14,458 bases of DNA, taken from positions 1-14,458 of the forward strand of contig CABUUK010000055.1 of assembly GCA_902494765.1 (NCBI GenBank), written 5' to 3'. Shown here one piece after another: positions 1-5,755 of the stretch. Position 1 is the first letter of the stretch. The number at the start of each line of letters is the position of its first letter. The stretch is from an uncultured Collinsella sp. (lineage in GTDB: Bacteria; Actinomycetota; Coriobacteriia; Coriobacteriales; Coriobacteriaceae). Position numbers and translations under genes: made by a program. Under the pieces are notes generated by a model. It did not search any database. It had not been told where the DNA came from and saw nothing but the letters and a program-made list of their open reading frames with translations.

Positions 1-195
1 CGGCACCAGGAACAGCACGAAGCTGGCGTAGATGTCACCCGGGGTACCGAATGCGGCGGTAAGGGCACCGAGTTCGTCGAGGGCATACACCACCGCAAAA
101 ATGCCCAGTGCTACCAGGATGCGGTTGCGCTTATGCTCGAGTGATTCTTTTTTCTTGCGCTTCTTCTTTTTCTTTTTGGGGTCGGCGGTGGCCAT
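1..195 (-). CDS. Heavy-metal P-type ATPase, N-terminal fragment (cut by window edge)
   Basis: The first 65 codons of a minus-strand gene are present; the rest lies outside the window. The start is fixed by GGGAGG 9 bases upstream of ATG. The N-terminus is strikingly basic (residues 7-16 are nine Lys and one Arg), followed by two hydrophobic stretches at about 26-38 and 55-65. This matches the cytosolic tail and first membrane helices of Zn/Cd/Pb-exporting P1B ATPases that lack a fused metal-binding domain. The assignment depends on context: a SmtB-like sensor and a free HMA protein lie directly upstream, and a copy of the sensor operator sits just before this gene. No catalytic DKTG motif is inside the window, so the ATPase call is inferred. 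Another multi-pass metal transporter would also fit the visible part. Confidence 0.6.
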   Translation of the reverse strand, partial: MATADPKKKKKKRKKKESLEHKRNRILVALGIFAVVYALDELGALTAAFGTPGDIYASFVLFLVP

Positions 196-218
196 GACTC
201 GTATCCTCCCATTTGAAT

Positions 219-238
219 GTATGAACACCCGCTCATAT
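219..238. promoter_or_regulatory. ArsR/SmtB operator copy 3, before the ATPase gene
   Basis: The site GTATGA-N8-TCATAT is nearly the same as the two operators at the arsR promoter (958-977 and 993-1012). It lies 24 bases before the ATPase start and after the hairpin that follows the HMA gene. This suggests the ATPase has its own metal-controlled promoter or an internal repression point. A weak -35/-10 pair (TTGCCG, 18 bases, TTATAT on the minus strand) ends in the operator. Confidence 0.65.
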
Positions 239-249
239 AATTTCGCGAG

Positions 250-276
250 CAAAGGCCGCGGCAAGCGCGGCCTTGC
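250..276 (-). terminator. Hairpin between the HMA and ATPase genes
   Basis: Read on the minus strand, GGCCGCG and CGCGGCC form a perfect 7-bp stem (254-272) around a 5-base loop. It extends to about 11 bp with one bulged T. Only a short T run follows, so it is at best a partial terminator. It could lower ATPase expression relative to the chaperone or mark the end of an arsR-HMA unit. Confidence 0.45.
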
Positions 277-295
277 GGGTTGGCGTAAACTTGGG

Positions 296-514
296 CTAGA
301 GAATGATCTCGCAGTCCGGCTCGGCGTCGGCGGTGAACTCCACAACGCGGTCGAGGACCTCGTCGAACTCGGCTTCATCGGCCTCGAGCGTCAGCTTCTG
401 GGTCATAAAGTTGACCGAAACGGACTCGACGCCATCGAGCTTGGCCAGCTCGTCCTGAAGCTCGCGCGCACAGTTGGCGCAGTCGATCTCATCGAGCTTA
501 AACTGCTTTTTCAT
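296..514 (-). CDS. Stand-alone HMA-domain metallochaperone
   Basis: This 72-residue protein is one complete heavy-metal-associated domain (ferredoxin-like fold). The family binds soft divalent or monovalent metal ions through a CxxC motif and passes them to P1B ATPases. The metal site here is C12-A-N-C15 after DEID. Hydrophobic strand positions follow (VESVSVNF, KLTLEAD), and the tail is very acidic with an extra Cys near the end (DCEIIL). The acidic character and the CANC form point to a zinc/cadmium partner more than to copper, but this is inference. It lies between the metal sensor and the ATPase, so it probably supplies in trans the metal-binding domain that is often fused to the ATPase N-terminus. 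AAAGGA upstream of ATG supports the start. Confidence 0.85.
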   Translation of the reverse strand: MKKQFKLDEIDCANCARELQDELAKLDGVESVSVNFMTQKLTLEADEAEFDEVLDRVVEFTADAEPDCEIIL

Positions 515-577
515 GGTGGGTTCCTTTCCCTGTATTTGCGGCTTGGGTGCAGGCCGCGCTGGTACCGTGGTTGGCTG

Positions 578-943
578 CTATTCGCAGATGTGGCTCATGC
601 CCTGGTTGAGCATGGTGTAGACGTGGTCGTCGGCGAGCGAGTAGAGGATATTGCGCCCGTCGCGCCGGAATTTAACCAGGTGCGACTGCTTGAGTGTGCG
701 CAGCTGGTGCGATACTGCCGACTGCGAGGTTTCGGTCGCTTCGGCGATGTCTGCCACGCAGAGCTCGCGGCCCATGAGGGCGTAAAGGATCTTGATACGC
801 GTGGTGTCGCTGAAGACCTTGAACAGGTCGGCGAGGTCGTAGAGAAGTTCCTCGTCGGGAAGGTCCTCGGGCGAGCAGGTGGTGGGGATCGCGGGTTCGG
901 TGGCCTCGATGTCGGGTTTCGTTTCATCAACGCGAATGCTCAT
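578..943 (-). CDS. ArsR/SmtB-family metal-sensing repressor
   Basis: A 121-residue winged-helix repressor. Residues 37-60 (LADLFKVFSDTTRIKILYAL and on) and 74-94 (QSAVSHQLRTLKQSHLV) form the helix-turn-helix core typical of ArsR. The alpha-5 zinc site is complete: D105, H107, H118 and E121 have exactly the D-x-H-x10-H-x2-E spacing of SmtB. The alpha-3 region reads ELCVAD, with one Cys (C62) where cadmium/lead CadC-type sensors have CxC. This points to a zinc-type alpha-5 sensor. In the family, the apo-protein binds a 12-2-12-like repeat and metal releases it. Two such operators sit in its own promoter and a third before the ATPase gene, so it should autoregulate and control the efflux pump. 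The gene reads first in the minus-strand cluster arsR-HMA-ATPase. Confidence 0.93.
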   Translation of the reverse strand: MSIRVDETKPDIEATEPAIPTTCSPEDLPDEELLYDLADLFKVFSDTTRIKILYALMGRELCVADIAEATETSQSAVSHQLRTLKQSHLVKFRRDGRNILYSLADDHVYTMLNQGMSHICE

Positions 944-957
944 TGCAATATCCTTTC

Positions 958-977
958 ATATGAACATGCGCTCATAT
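958..977. promoter_or_regulatory. ArsR/SmtB operator copy 1
   Basis: The site is ATATGA-N8-TCATAT, 14 bases upstream of the arsR start. It lies downstream of the predicted transcription start, so a bound repressor would act as a roadblock. Its centre is 35 bases from that of copy 2. Confidence 0.8.
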
Positions 978-989
978 AACTTGCTTCCG

Positions 990-1017
990 ATTATATGAGT
1001 GTATGTTCATATGTCAA
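990..1017 (-). promoter_or_regulatory. arsR promoter with operator copy 2 in the spacer
   Basis: On the minus strand TTGACA (1012-1017) and TATAAT (990-995) are separated by 16 bases, a near-consensus housekeeping promoter. The operator ATATGA-N8-TCATAT at 993-1012 fills the spacer and overlaps the -10 box. Repression by occlusion and release on metal binding follows directly from the family mechanism. Confidence 0.8.
993..1012. promoter_or_regulatory. ArsR/SmtB operator copy 2
   Basis: A 20-base imperfect palindrome with perfect hexamer ends. Its reverse complement differs from copy 1 at only two inner positions. It sits between the -35 and -10 boxes of the arsR promoter. Confidence 0.8.
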
Positions 1018-1117
1018 TGACGTTCAGGTAATTCGTTGCACAAAATGATGGGGAATAGTGGACGAGATCCCGGACTGAGCGGTTTTGATAGCCGATGCCG
1101 GGGTGGGTGCCCTTGAG

Positions 1118-1144
1118 CCGTGCAAAAATTGGAGTATTCTGCAA
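1118..1144 (+). repeat. Dispersed motif, copy A
   Basis: The core reads CCGTGCAAAAA then TTGGAGTATTCTGCAA. Copy C (1309-1333, opposite strand) and copy B (5158-5182, same strand) share the A-run, the GTATTC core and the spacing. All three are intergenic. Confidence 0.5.
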
Positions 1145-1308
1145 CGATAGGGGGTCCGTTAATTTATCGCAGGCCAAATAATGCAGCTAGAGAGTTATCT
1201 TAGGGTGTTAATCCGATGAGTTCTTCCTCAAATGTTGCCTAACGCTCTCACGCAAGAGTGATTTCGCTTCACATTTGGATCCACTCGAGGGTGATAGACA
1301 CCCGGCTC

Positions 1309-1333
1309 TGCTGAATACTCGCAATTTTGCACG
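1309..1333 (-). repeat. Dispersed motif, copy C (inverted)
   Basis: Read on the minus strand it is CGTGCAAAATTG then CGAGTATTCAGCA. It matches copy A with one base deleted from the A-run, one G replaced by CG, and one T-to-A change. Copies A and C are about 165 bases apart and face each other. Confidence 0.5.
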
Positions 1334-1362
1334 TCGCTAAGGTGCCCACCTTGTTAGCCGGT

Positions 1363-2553
1363 CTAGCTCCCGGCCCCGAAGATCCTGCCCTCGGGCGCGA
1401 GGCTGCTTGTTTGGGCAAATGATGGGCTGTCGGATTCGACTGTCTGCATGTCATCGATTGCCGGAACTTCATTAATTGTCGGGTCATCCAGCGTGATGCC
1501 TTCGAGCGTTGCTTTTTCGAGGTCGATTCGTTGACGATCTTCGGAATCCTGGCGAAGCTGCTTCTGAATTCGCTTTTTCTCTTCTATAAACCTTCTGAGC
1601 ACAAACTGTCTCAGGTCCTCTTGCATGATTTGAAAGTCTTTTGGCAGACGCGAGGGGCGTACGCCCTCTTTCCGCTGGATTGCTTCCATGACCCTAACGA
1701 AAGAGCTAGCATGCATAAAGGAATAACGACTGACGGTGATGATTCCGTACCCCATGGACGCAAGTGCATTCTTGCGCTCCTCATCGATGGCGCGGTCTTC
1801 TTCCGCGTCATGATAAAAACCGTTGTATTCAATGTCTGTGCGAGATTTCTTTAGATACGCATCCATAAAGAACTTTTTGCGTCTCGTGAGATTCTTTGCG
1901 GCAGTGGTGACCTGCACCTCGTAATCGGTCTCAATTCCCTTAATACCAAGCTCTCCTTCGCTTTTGGGCAGCGTTAGCATCATGACAAAGGCTGTTTCCA
2001 TAGGAGACCGGCATCCGTCGCGCACACATTGGATCGCCTTTCGGGCAAGGGCCAGACCGTCGCATCTGGTAATGGAATTAAAGAACTGTTTTAGCCTCTC
2101 GGTCGAGGTGAGCGCGAAACGCTCGTTATAAGAGGTGGAAGAGCCGGTTCCAAGGGAGTAAGCGCTGCACAGTTCAAAGTAGTACTCCACTAGTTCGCGA
2201 AAAGAAAGATAGGTGGCGGCCTGAAGTGCGCAAAGTTCAACGCCAACAATGAAGATGCCATCTTTGAGCTCTATAAAGCGTGAGTTCGAGAATCGTTTTG
2301 AAGAAACGTGGCACTGACAGTTCATTGCATAGCGCGCATTCCTGCGATCAAACACCATCACCTCGAGGGAATCATTTGCGTCGAGGGAAACATCATGTTT
2401 GGTGAGCCATTCTGTGGCTGCGTCAAGGAGCGTTCCGGTGGGACATGATCCGTAAATCGCGGCAGGACTACAGGATTCGATGCCTTTCGCAGACACCGAA
2501 TGCGCGGCCTGGTAGACCGCTTTTGCAGTGGTATGTGACAATACGATACTCAT
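1363..2553 (-). CDS. Orphan protein with DUF559/PD-(D/E)XK-like domain
   Basis: A 396-residue protein of unknown function. The middle resembles the DUF559/Vsr-like nuclease fold: SPMET at 183-187 (E186) begins a helix, then D231 (MDAY) and I-E242-Y-N-G, H248, and a closing strand GYGIITVSRYSF (268-279). The order helix Glu, Asp, then E-x-N in place of the usual E-x-K suggests an active or relic PD-(D/E)XK core. The N-terminal half (1-170) looks like the AbiEi-type N-terminal modules that accompany DUF559 in actinobacteria, but I cannot identify it securely. The C-terminus (about 315-345) is a charged Arg/Lys/Glu/Gln coiled-coil-like helix, followed by an acidic low-complexity tail. There are no membrane segments. 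The gene is visibly AT-richer than its neighbours, has no Shine-Dalgarno sequence before ATG, and stands alone between long gene-free stretches, all consistent with horizontal gain. A role in DNA defence is only a hypothesis. Confidence 0.6.
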   Translation of the reverse strand: MSIVLSHTTAKAVYQAAHSVSAKGIESCSPAAIYGSCPTGTLLDAATEWLTKHDVSLDANDSLEVMVFDRRNARYAMNCQCHVSSKRFSNSRFIELKDGIFIVGVELCALQAATYLSFRELVEYYFELCSAYSLGTGSSTSYNERFALTSTERLKQFFNSITRCDGLALARKAIQCVRDGCRSPMETAFVMMLTLPKSEGELGIKGIETDYEVQVTTAAKNLTRRKKFFMDAYLKKSRTDIEYNGFYHDAEEDRAIDEERKNALASMGYGIITVSRYSFMHASSFVRVMEAIQRKEGVRPSRLPKDFQIMQEDLRQFVLRRFIEEKKRIQKQLRQDSEDRQRIDLEKATLEGITLDDPTINEVPAIDDMQTVESDSPSFAQTSSLAPEGRIFGAGS

Positions 2554-2834
2554 GGTATATATCGTGTCAGCTAATGCCGTGTTGATGGCACTGAGTGGAA
2601 AAGCCGTTTTAGAGGTCTAACCAAATGCTGTCCAAAAGCTTGACGCAATTATGAGTTGGTATGCCCTAAATAAAAGTTTTCGCAGCTTAGCTATAGCATA
2701 TAAATACTCAATTGCTGCACATTTGATATCGATGTATCACCATCCGACAACGAATTGCGTGTTGGGAATTGGTCGAAATCGTTCAAAATGAGGGTTCAGA
2801 ATTTGTGATGGCAGATCTATCTGTGGAACGTAGG
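2554..2834. other. AT-rich gene-free stretch upstream of the 396-residue gene
   Basis: About 280 bases hold no credible gene or RNA. The stretch is much richer in A and T than the surrounding chromosome (for example around 2660-2730). The minus-strand promoter of the 396-residue gene should lie here. ATATATA occurs 2 bases before its ATG, too close to be a working -10 box for that start, and no clear -35/-10 pair was found further up. Confidence 0.4.
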
Positions 2835-2870
2835 GCGGCCCCGCTGCGGGGTTTCCCGCTGCGAGGCCGC
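2835..2870 (-). terminator. GC-rich hairpin downstream of the exonuclease gene
   Basis: On the minus strand GCGGCC and GGCCGC close an outer stem, and GCGGG-AAAC-CCCGC makes an inner stem. A smaller inverted repeat (TCTACG/CGTAGA, about 2876-2900) lies between it and the exonuclease stop. There is no U tract, so factor-independent termination is uncertain. Confidence 0.4.
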
Positions 2871-2904
2871 TCGTGATCTACGTCGGAGTTTGTCGTAGAC
2901 GTTT

Positions 2905-3873
2905 CTACTTGGCAAACAGGTTCTTGAGGTTGAACTCGGCCTGAACCGTGCGGAGCATGAGGTCGGTGTCGTCGAGGCCCAGGTGCTGCTCGTTGGCGTC
3001 GGCGGCGAGGGTGCCACGGCGGCGCGCCCAGTTCTCGAGCGCGGCGGGCGCGGACTCGCGGGGGAGCGAGCGGACGTCGGCATCCAGGCTGCGGCAGATC
3101 TGGCGCGAGTCGATGACGATGATCTTGCCGGCGCGGCGTGCCTCGGCGTAACCGTCCAGGTGGATCTTGAACCAACTGTCTTCGAACGCGGCGTTATGCG
3201 CCATGTACGGGTACTTCTTCATAAGTTTGAGCAGCTGCTTCTGCAGTTCCTTGTTCTCGCGGAATGGTTTTTTGCCGTCGATGTCGTCCCAGGTAATGTG
3301 ATGGATGTTCGATAGCGGCACATCCTCGCCGCGGTAGATGTCGGGCAGGCCGCAGTAGTGTGCCTCGGCGTCATGCGGGACGGCGTCGCTGGTGAGCTCC
3401 ATGATCTCCCAGCCCACGTTGATGATATAGCCGCGCTCGGGTGCACGGCCGGTGGTCTCGATGTCGATACCGAGCACGGTGCCCTGGATGGGCTTGCGGG
3501 CGTAGGCCACGCCGAGCGCGTCGCGGTCGCCGCGGATCTCGCGCATGACGGACGCGGCGGTGCGCTTTTGCATCTTGCCGATGGCGGCGCAGGTGTCGGC
3601 GTCGGACAGACCGCGCGAAAGCGTCGCGGGCGTCACGTTGCGCAGGCGCGCCTCGCCAATCTGGTCGCACAGGTCGCGGTTGCGGTCAGCCAGGTCGCGC
3701 ACGGTGGCAAAGTCGAAGCTGGGGTCGCCCTCGGCGGTAAAGTACTCGGTTTCGAGCACCTTAAGGGCCTCTTCGCCCTTCTGGCGTTCGGACTCCATGG
3801 CGCCGTGGTCGCCATAGATAAACATGGGAATAAACGGCTGGCGCTCGTATTCAAGTGCTTGCGAAACGTTCAT
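2905..3873 (-). CDS. DnaQ-like DEDDh 3'-5' exonuclease
   Basis: A 322-residue cytoplasmic protein. Residues 132-305 form a DnaQ/RNase-T type exonuclease domain: Exo I D137-I-E139-T-T-G, Exo II H226-N-A-A-F-E-D (225-233), and Exo III H297-x4-D302. These are the ligands for two metal ions that remove nucleotides from 3' ends. At the usual Exo II Asp position the protein has E231, with D232 next to it, so the exact ligand is uncertain. The first 130 residues have no domain I recognise. They contain charged helices and a basic segment and may position substrate. No polymerase gene is nearby, so this is a stand-alone nuclease for repair or RNA processing, not a proven proofreading subunit. AAGGAG before ATG confirms the start. 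The gene is divergent from the metal exporter. Confidence 0.85.
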   Translation of the reverse strand: MNVSQALEYERQPFIPMFIYGDHGAMESERQKGEEALKVLETEYFTAEGDPSFDFATVRDLADRNRDLCDQIGEARLRNVTPATLSRGLSDADTCAAIGKMQKRTAASVMREIRGDRDALGVAYARKPIQGTVLGIDIETTGRAPERGYIINVGWEIMELTSDAVPHDAEAHYCGLPDIYRGEDVPLSNIHHITWDDIDGKKPFRENKELQKQLLKLMKKYPYMAHNAAFEDSWFKIHLDGYAEARRAGKIIVIDSRQICRSLDADVRSLPRESAPAALENWARRRGTLAADANEQHLGLDDTDLMLRTVQAEFNLKNLFAK

Positions 3874-3954
3874 AGGCTGCTCCTTGGACGGGCCGCGTCG
3901 CGCGGCTCGGGGTTACTGAGTTATGGCGAGATGATAGTTTACCATGGGCAACTA

Positions 3955-3982
3955 TTGGCACCACGCCTAGGTCAACTACAAT
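3955..3982 (+). promoter_or_regulatory. Promoter of the ArsP_2-type exporter
   Basis: TTGGCA (3955-3960), a 16-base spacer and TACAAT (3977-3982) give a good housekeeping promoter reading into the exporter gene. Its -10 box and predicted start site lie inside the inverted repeat at 3970-3995. A second TACAAT at 4007-4012 has no well-spaced -35 box. Confidence 0.6.
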
Positions 3983-3995
3983 ACCCTAGTTGACC
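3970..3995. promoter_or_regulatory. 9-8-9 inverted repeat, probable repressor operator
   Basis: GGTCAACTA, an 8-base gap and TAGTTGACC form a perfect inverted repeat. With a two-base offset it extends outward through CCTA and TAGG. It covers the -10 box and start site of the exporter promoter and lies in the control region shared with the exonuclease gene. The regulator is not in the window. A metal-responsive repressor of the DtxR/MntR type is a reasonable guess because the target is a metal exporter. Confidence 0.6.
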
Positions 3996-4044
3996 GCTAG
4001 GACTTTTACAATGCTGCCGAAAGACACGAAAGGTTCCATCCGTC

Positions 4045-5139
4045 ATGGATTTACTGATAGATATTCTGCTCGACGCCGGCAAGGACACGCTGTCGCTGGT
4101 GCCGTTTTTGTTGGTGACGTATCTGGCCCTCGAGACCCTGGAGCACGTTGCGGGCGACAGCGTTAACGGCGCCATCAAGCGCGCCGGTGCCGCGGGCCCC
4201 GTGGTTGGCTCGTTGCTGGGCATGGTGCCGCAGTGCGGCTTTTCGGCAATGGCGGCCACGCTGTACGCCGGTCGTGTCGTGACCTTGGGCACGTTGGTGG
4301 CGGTGTTCCTTTCGACCTCCGACGAGATGCTGCCGCTGCTACTTGCCGAGCAGGTTCCCGTGCAGACCATGGCGATGCTTTTGGCTTCGAAGGCACTGAT
4401 CGCGCTGGTCACGGGCTTTATCGTGGACGCGGCTATCCGCGGCCTTCGTCGTAACGCTCGCGCGCATGCGGCGATTCGCCGTACCGTGCTGGGAACCGCG
4501 GCCAACCCGGCCCACGTGAACTGCGCGCACGACGACCACACTGGCGGTGACATCATCGACGAGGTGGCCGAGGCGGGCGTGAGCGCCGACCACATCCACG
4601 AGTTATGCGAGCGCGACCATTGCGGTTGCGATGATGATGAAGATGAACATGAGCGCGACCACGGACACAGCCATGATCACGGTCACATGGGCGAGCATGA
4701 GCACCACCACGGCCACAGCCACGACCACTCCCACGAGGGCGCGCCCGTTCTGTCGATTATCCGCAGTGCGATCTCGCACACCATACAGGTATCAGTATTC
4801 ATCTTTCTGGTGACGCTGATTCTGGTCGCCGTGCTCGAGACGTTCGGCGAATCGGCGATTGAGCAGTTCCTGCGCGGTAACGAGACGCTTGCGGTTCTGG
4901 GCTCGGCGCTTGTCGGCCTGATTCCCAACTGCTCGGCCAGCGTCGTCATCACGCAGCTGTATCTGGAAGGTGCGCTGCAGCTGGCACCGATGCTCGCCGG
5001 CACGCTTATCTCCGCCGGCGTGGGCTACCTGGTGCTGTTCCGTACCAACCGCAGCGCCCGCGAAAACGTCGTGTTCCTGATTATGATGTACGTTATCGGC
5101 GCGGGCTGGGGTCTCATCCTTTCCGCCGTTGGCCTCTAA
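4045..5139 (+). CDS. Putative heavy-metal (manganese/arsenic-type) efflux permease, ArsP_2-like
   Basis: A 364-residue membrane protein with two homologous halves separated by a long histidine-rich cytosolic loop. Each half carries a matching signature: PQCGFSA (62-68) in the first and PNCSAS (294-299) in the second, with GTL and Gly-rich helices after each. This is the pattern of the putative 10-TM heavy-metal exporter family (PF11449), whose members are variously annotated as manganese or arsenic efflux proteins. Residues 183-230 hold about 16 His plus C188, C193 and C195 and many Asp/Glu. The loop is most likely a metal-binding or sensing segment, as in zinc and nickel transporters. AAAGG lies 11 bases before ATG. 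Which metal is moved cannot be read from sequence. The His-rich loop argues for Zn, Ni, Co or Mn over arsenite. Confidence 0.8.
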   Translation: MDLLIDILLDAGKDTLSLVPFLLVTYLALETLEHVAGDSVNGAIKRAGAAGPVVGSLLGMVPQCGFSAMAATLYAGRVVTLGTLVAVFLSTSDEMLPLLLAEQVPVQTMAMLLASKALIALVTGFIVDAAIRGLRRNARAHAAIRRTVLGTAANPAHVNCAHDDHTGGDIIDEVAEAGVSADHIHELCERDHCGCDDDEDEHERDHGHSHDHGHMGEHEHHHGHSHDHSHEGAPVLSIIRSAISHTIQVSVFIFLVTLILVAVLETFGESAIEQFLRGNETLAVLGSALVGLIPNCSASVVITQLYLEGALQLAPMLAGTLISAGVGYLVLFRTNRSARENVVFLIMMYVIGAGWGLILSAVGL

Positions 5140-5157
5140 GTAGATGTTTGGGATAGG

Positions 5158-5182
5158 CCGTAAAAACTGGGGTATTCCGTAA
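5158..5182 (+). repeat. Dispersed motif, copy B
   Basis: The motif reads CCGTAAAAACTGG then GGTATTCCGTAA. Relative to copy A it has lost GC before the A-run and carries a few transitions. It is itself bracketed by GTAGAT (about 5140) and ATCTAC (about 5184). Confidence 0.45.
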
Positions 5183-5221
5183 AATCTACCGCCATGACTT
5201 GGGCGTTGGATGCGCGTCAAT

Positions 5222-5270
5222 CGCCAAAACAAAAAGGTAGATTTTTAGGCATGTCCTAAAAATCTACCTT
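5222..5270 (-). terminator. Strong terminator of the DUF308-yaiI operon, shared with the exporter
   Basis: A perfect 16-bp stem (5234-5249 with 5255-5270) closes a 5-base loop. On the minus strand it is followed by TTTTTGTTTTGG, a classic U tail, and it starts 2 bases past the yaiI stop. On the plus strand it would also fold after the exporter gene, though with a poor U tail. The arm sequence GGTAGATTTT recurs inverted as AAAATCTACC at 5181-5190, so an alternative pairing is possible in the plus transcript. Confidence 0.8.
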
Positions 5271-5272
5271 GG

Positions 5273-5755
5273 TTAGTGCAGCAACTCGGTGAGGTTGCGT
5301 TTAAAGCGGGCGCGGTCTTCGCTGGTAAATGCTGCCGGACCGCGGGTGCGTCCGCCGGCGCGTCGCACCTTCTTTTCCTCGTGGCGAATAAACAACTGCA
5401 TGTCGATGGTCGCTTTGTCGTAGACGCGCCCGCGCACGCCGATGGCGGCGGCATCGTGCCCGAGCACCATGCTCGCCAAGCCAATGTCCTGCGTCACGAC
5501 CACGTCGCCCGCCTGCAGGCGTTCGACAATGGCAAAGTCGGCGCTGTCGGCGCCCACGCTCACATCGAGCGTCGTGACCCAAAATCCGCGTCGCGCGTGC
5601 TCGGCATCGCGCGGGTCGTCGCGGCGAATGTGCCGTTCCAGGTTTTGCGTGCTGTTGCCGGCGATAACAACGGCGACGCCCACCCGCCGCGCGCAGTCAA
5701 TCGACTCGCGCGTGACCGGGCAGGCGTCTGCATCAATAAAGAGCGTTCGTGGCAT
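5273..5755 (-). CDS. YaiI/YqxD family protein (DUF188, UPF0178)
   Basis: A 160-residue protein with the full signature set of the family: D8-A-D-A-C-P-V14, G33-N-S, GDVVVTQDIGLA (83-94), and the C-terminal GGRTRGPAAFTSEDRARF (134-151). The fold is PIN-like with conserved acidic residues, so a nuclease activity has been suggested for the family, but its biochemical role is not established. The length is slightly above the usual 150, with a short Arg/Asp-rich insertion near 42-58. The ATG follows the TAG stop of the upstream DUF308 gene with no gap, and no Shine-Dalgarno is visible, so translation is probably coupled to that gene. Confidence 0.9.
   Translation of the reverse strand: MPRTLFIDADACPVTRESIDCARRVGVAVVIAGNSTQNLERHIRRDDPRDAEHARRGFWVTTLDVSVGADSADFAIVERLQAGDVVVTQDIGLASMVLGHDAAAIGVRGRVYDKATIDMQLFIRHEEKKVRRAGGRTRGPAAFTSEDRARFKRNLTELLH

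Larger units (their letters stand above)
1018..1362. other. Gene-free stretch with two repeat copies
   Basis: These 345 bases between the arsR promoter and the 3' end of the 396-residue gene hold no credible gene or RNA. They contain two inverted copies of a roughly 25-base motif (1118-1144 plus, 1309-1333 minus) that also occurs at 5158-5182. A small perfect hairpin (AAGGTG, 2-base loop, CACCTT; 1339-1352) lies just past the stop of the 396-residue gene but has no U tract. Confidence 0.5.

Noticed and set aside
32..979. Long plus-strand open frame over the metal locus
   Set aside because: It is antisense to arsR, the HMA gene and the ATPase start. Its product has no family resemblance, while the minus frames match known motifs.
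1156..1300. Possible small RNA or riboswitch in the gene-free stretch
   Set aside because: Only short weak stems are visible and none matches a known RNA class.
2643..2760. ACGCAATT / AATTGCGT inverted repeat over about 100 bases
   Set aside because: Only 8 bases match, with no extension on either side. In an AT-rich stretch this is easily chance.
3874..4044. yybP-ykoY-type manganese riboswitch before the exporter
   Set aside because: The predicted leader is only about 55 bases and lacks the conserved riboswitch loops. The palindrome fits a protein operator better.
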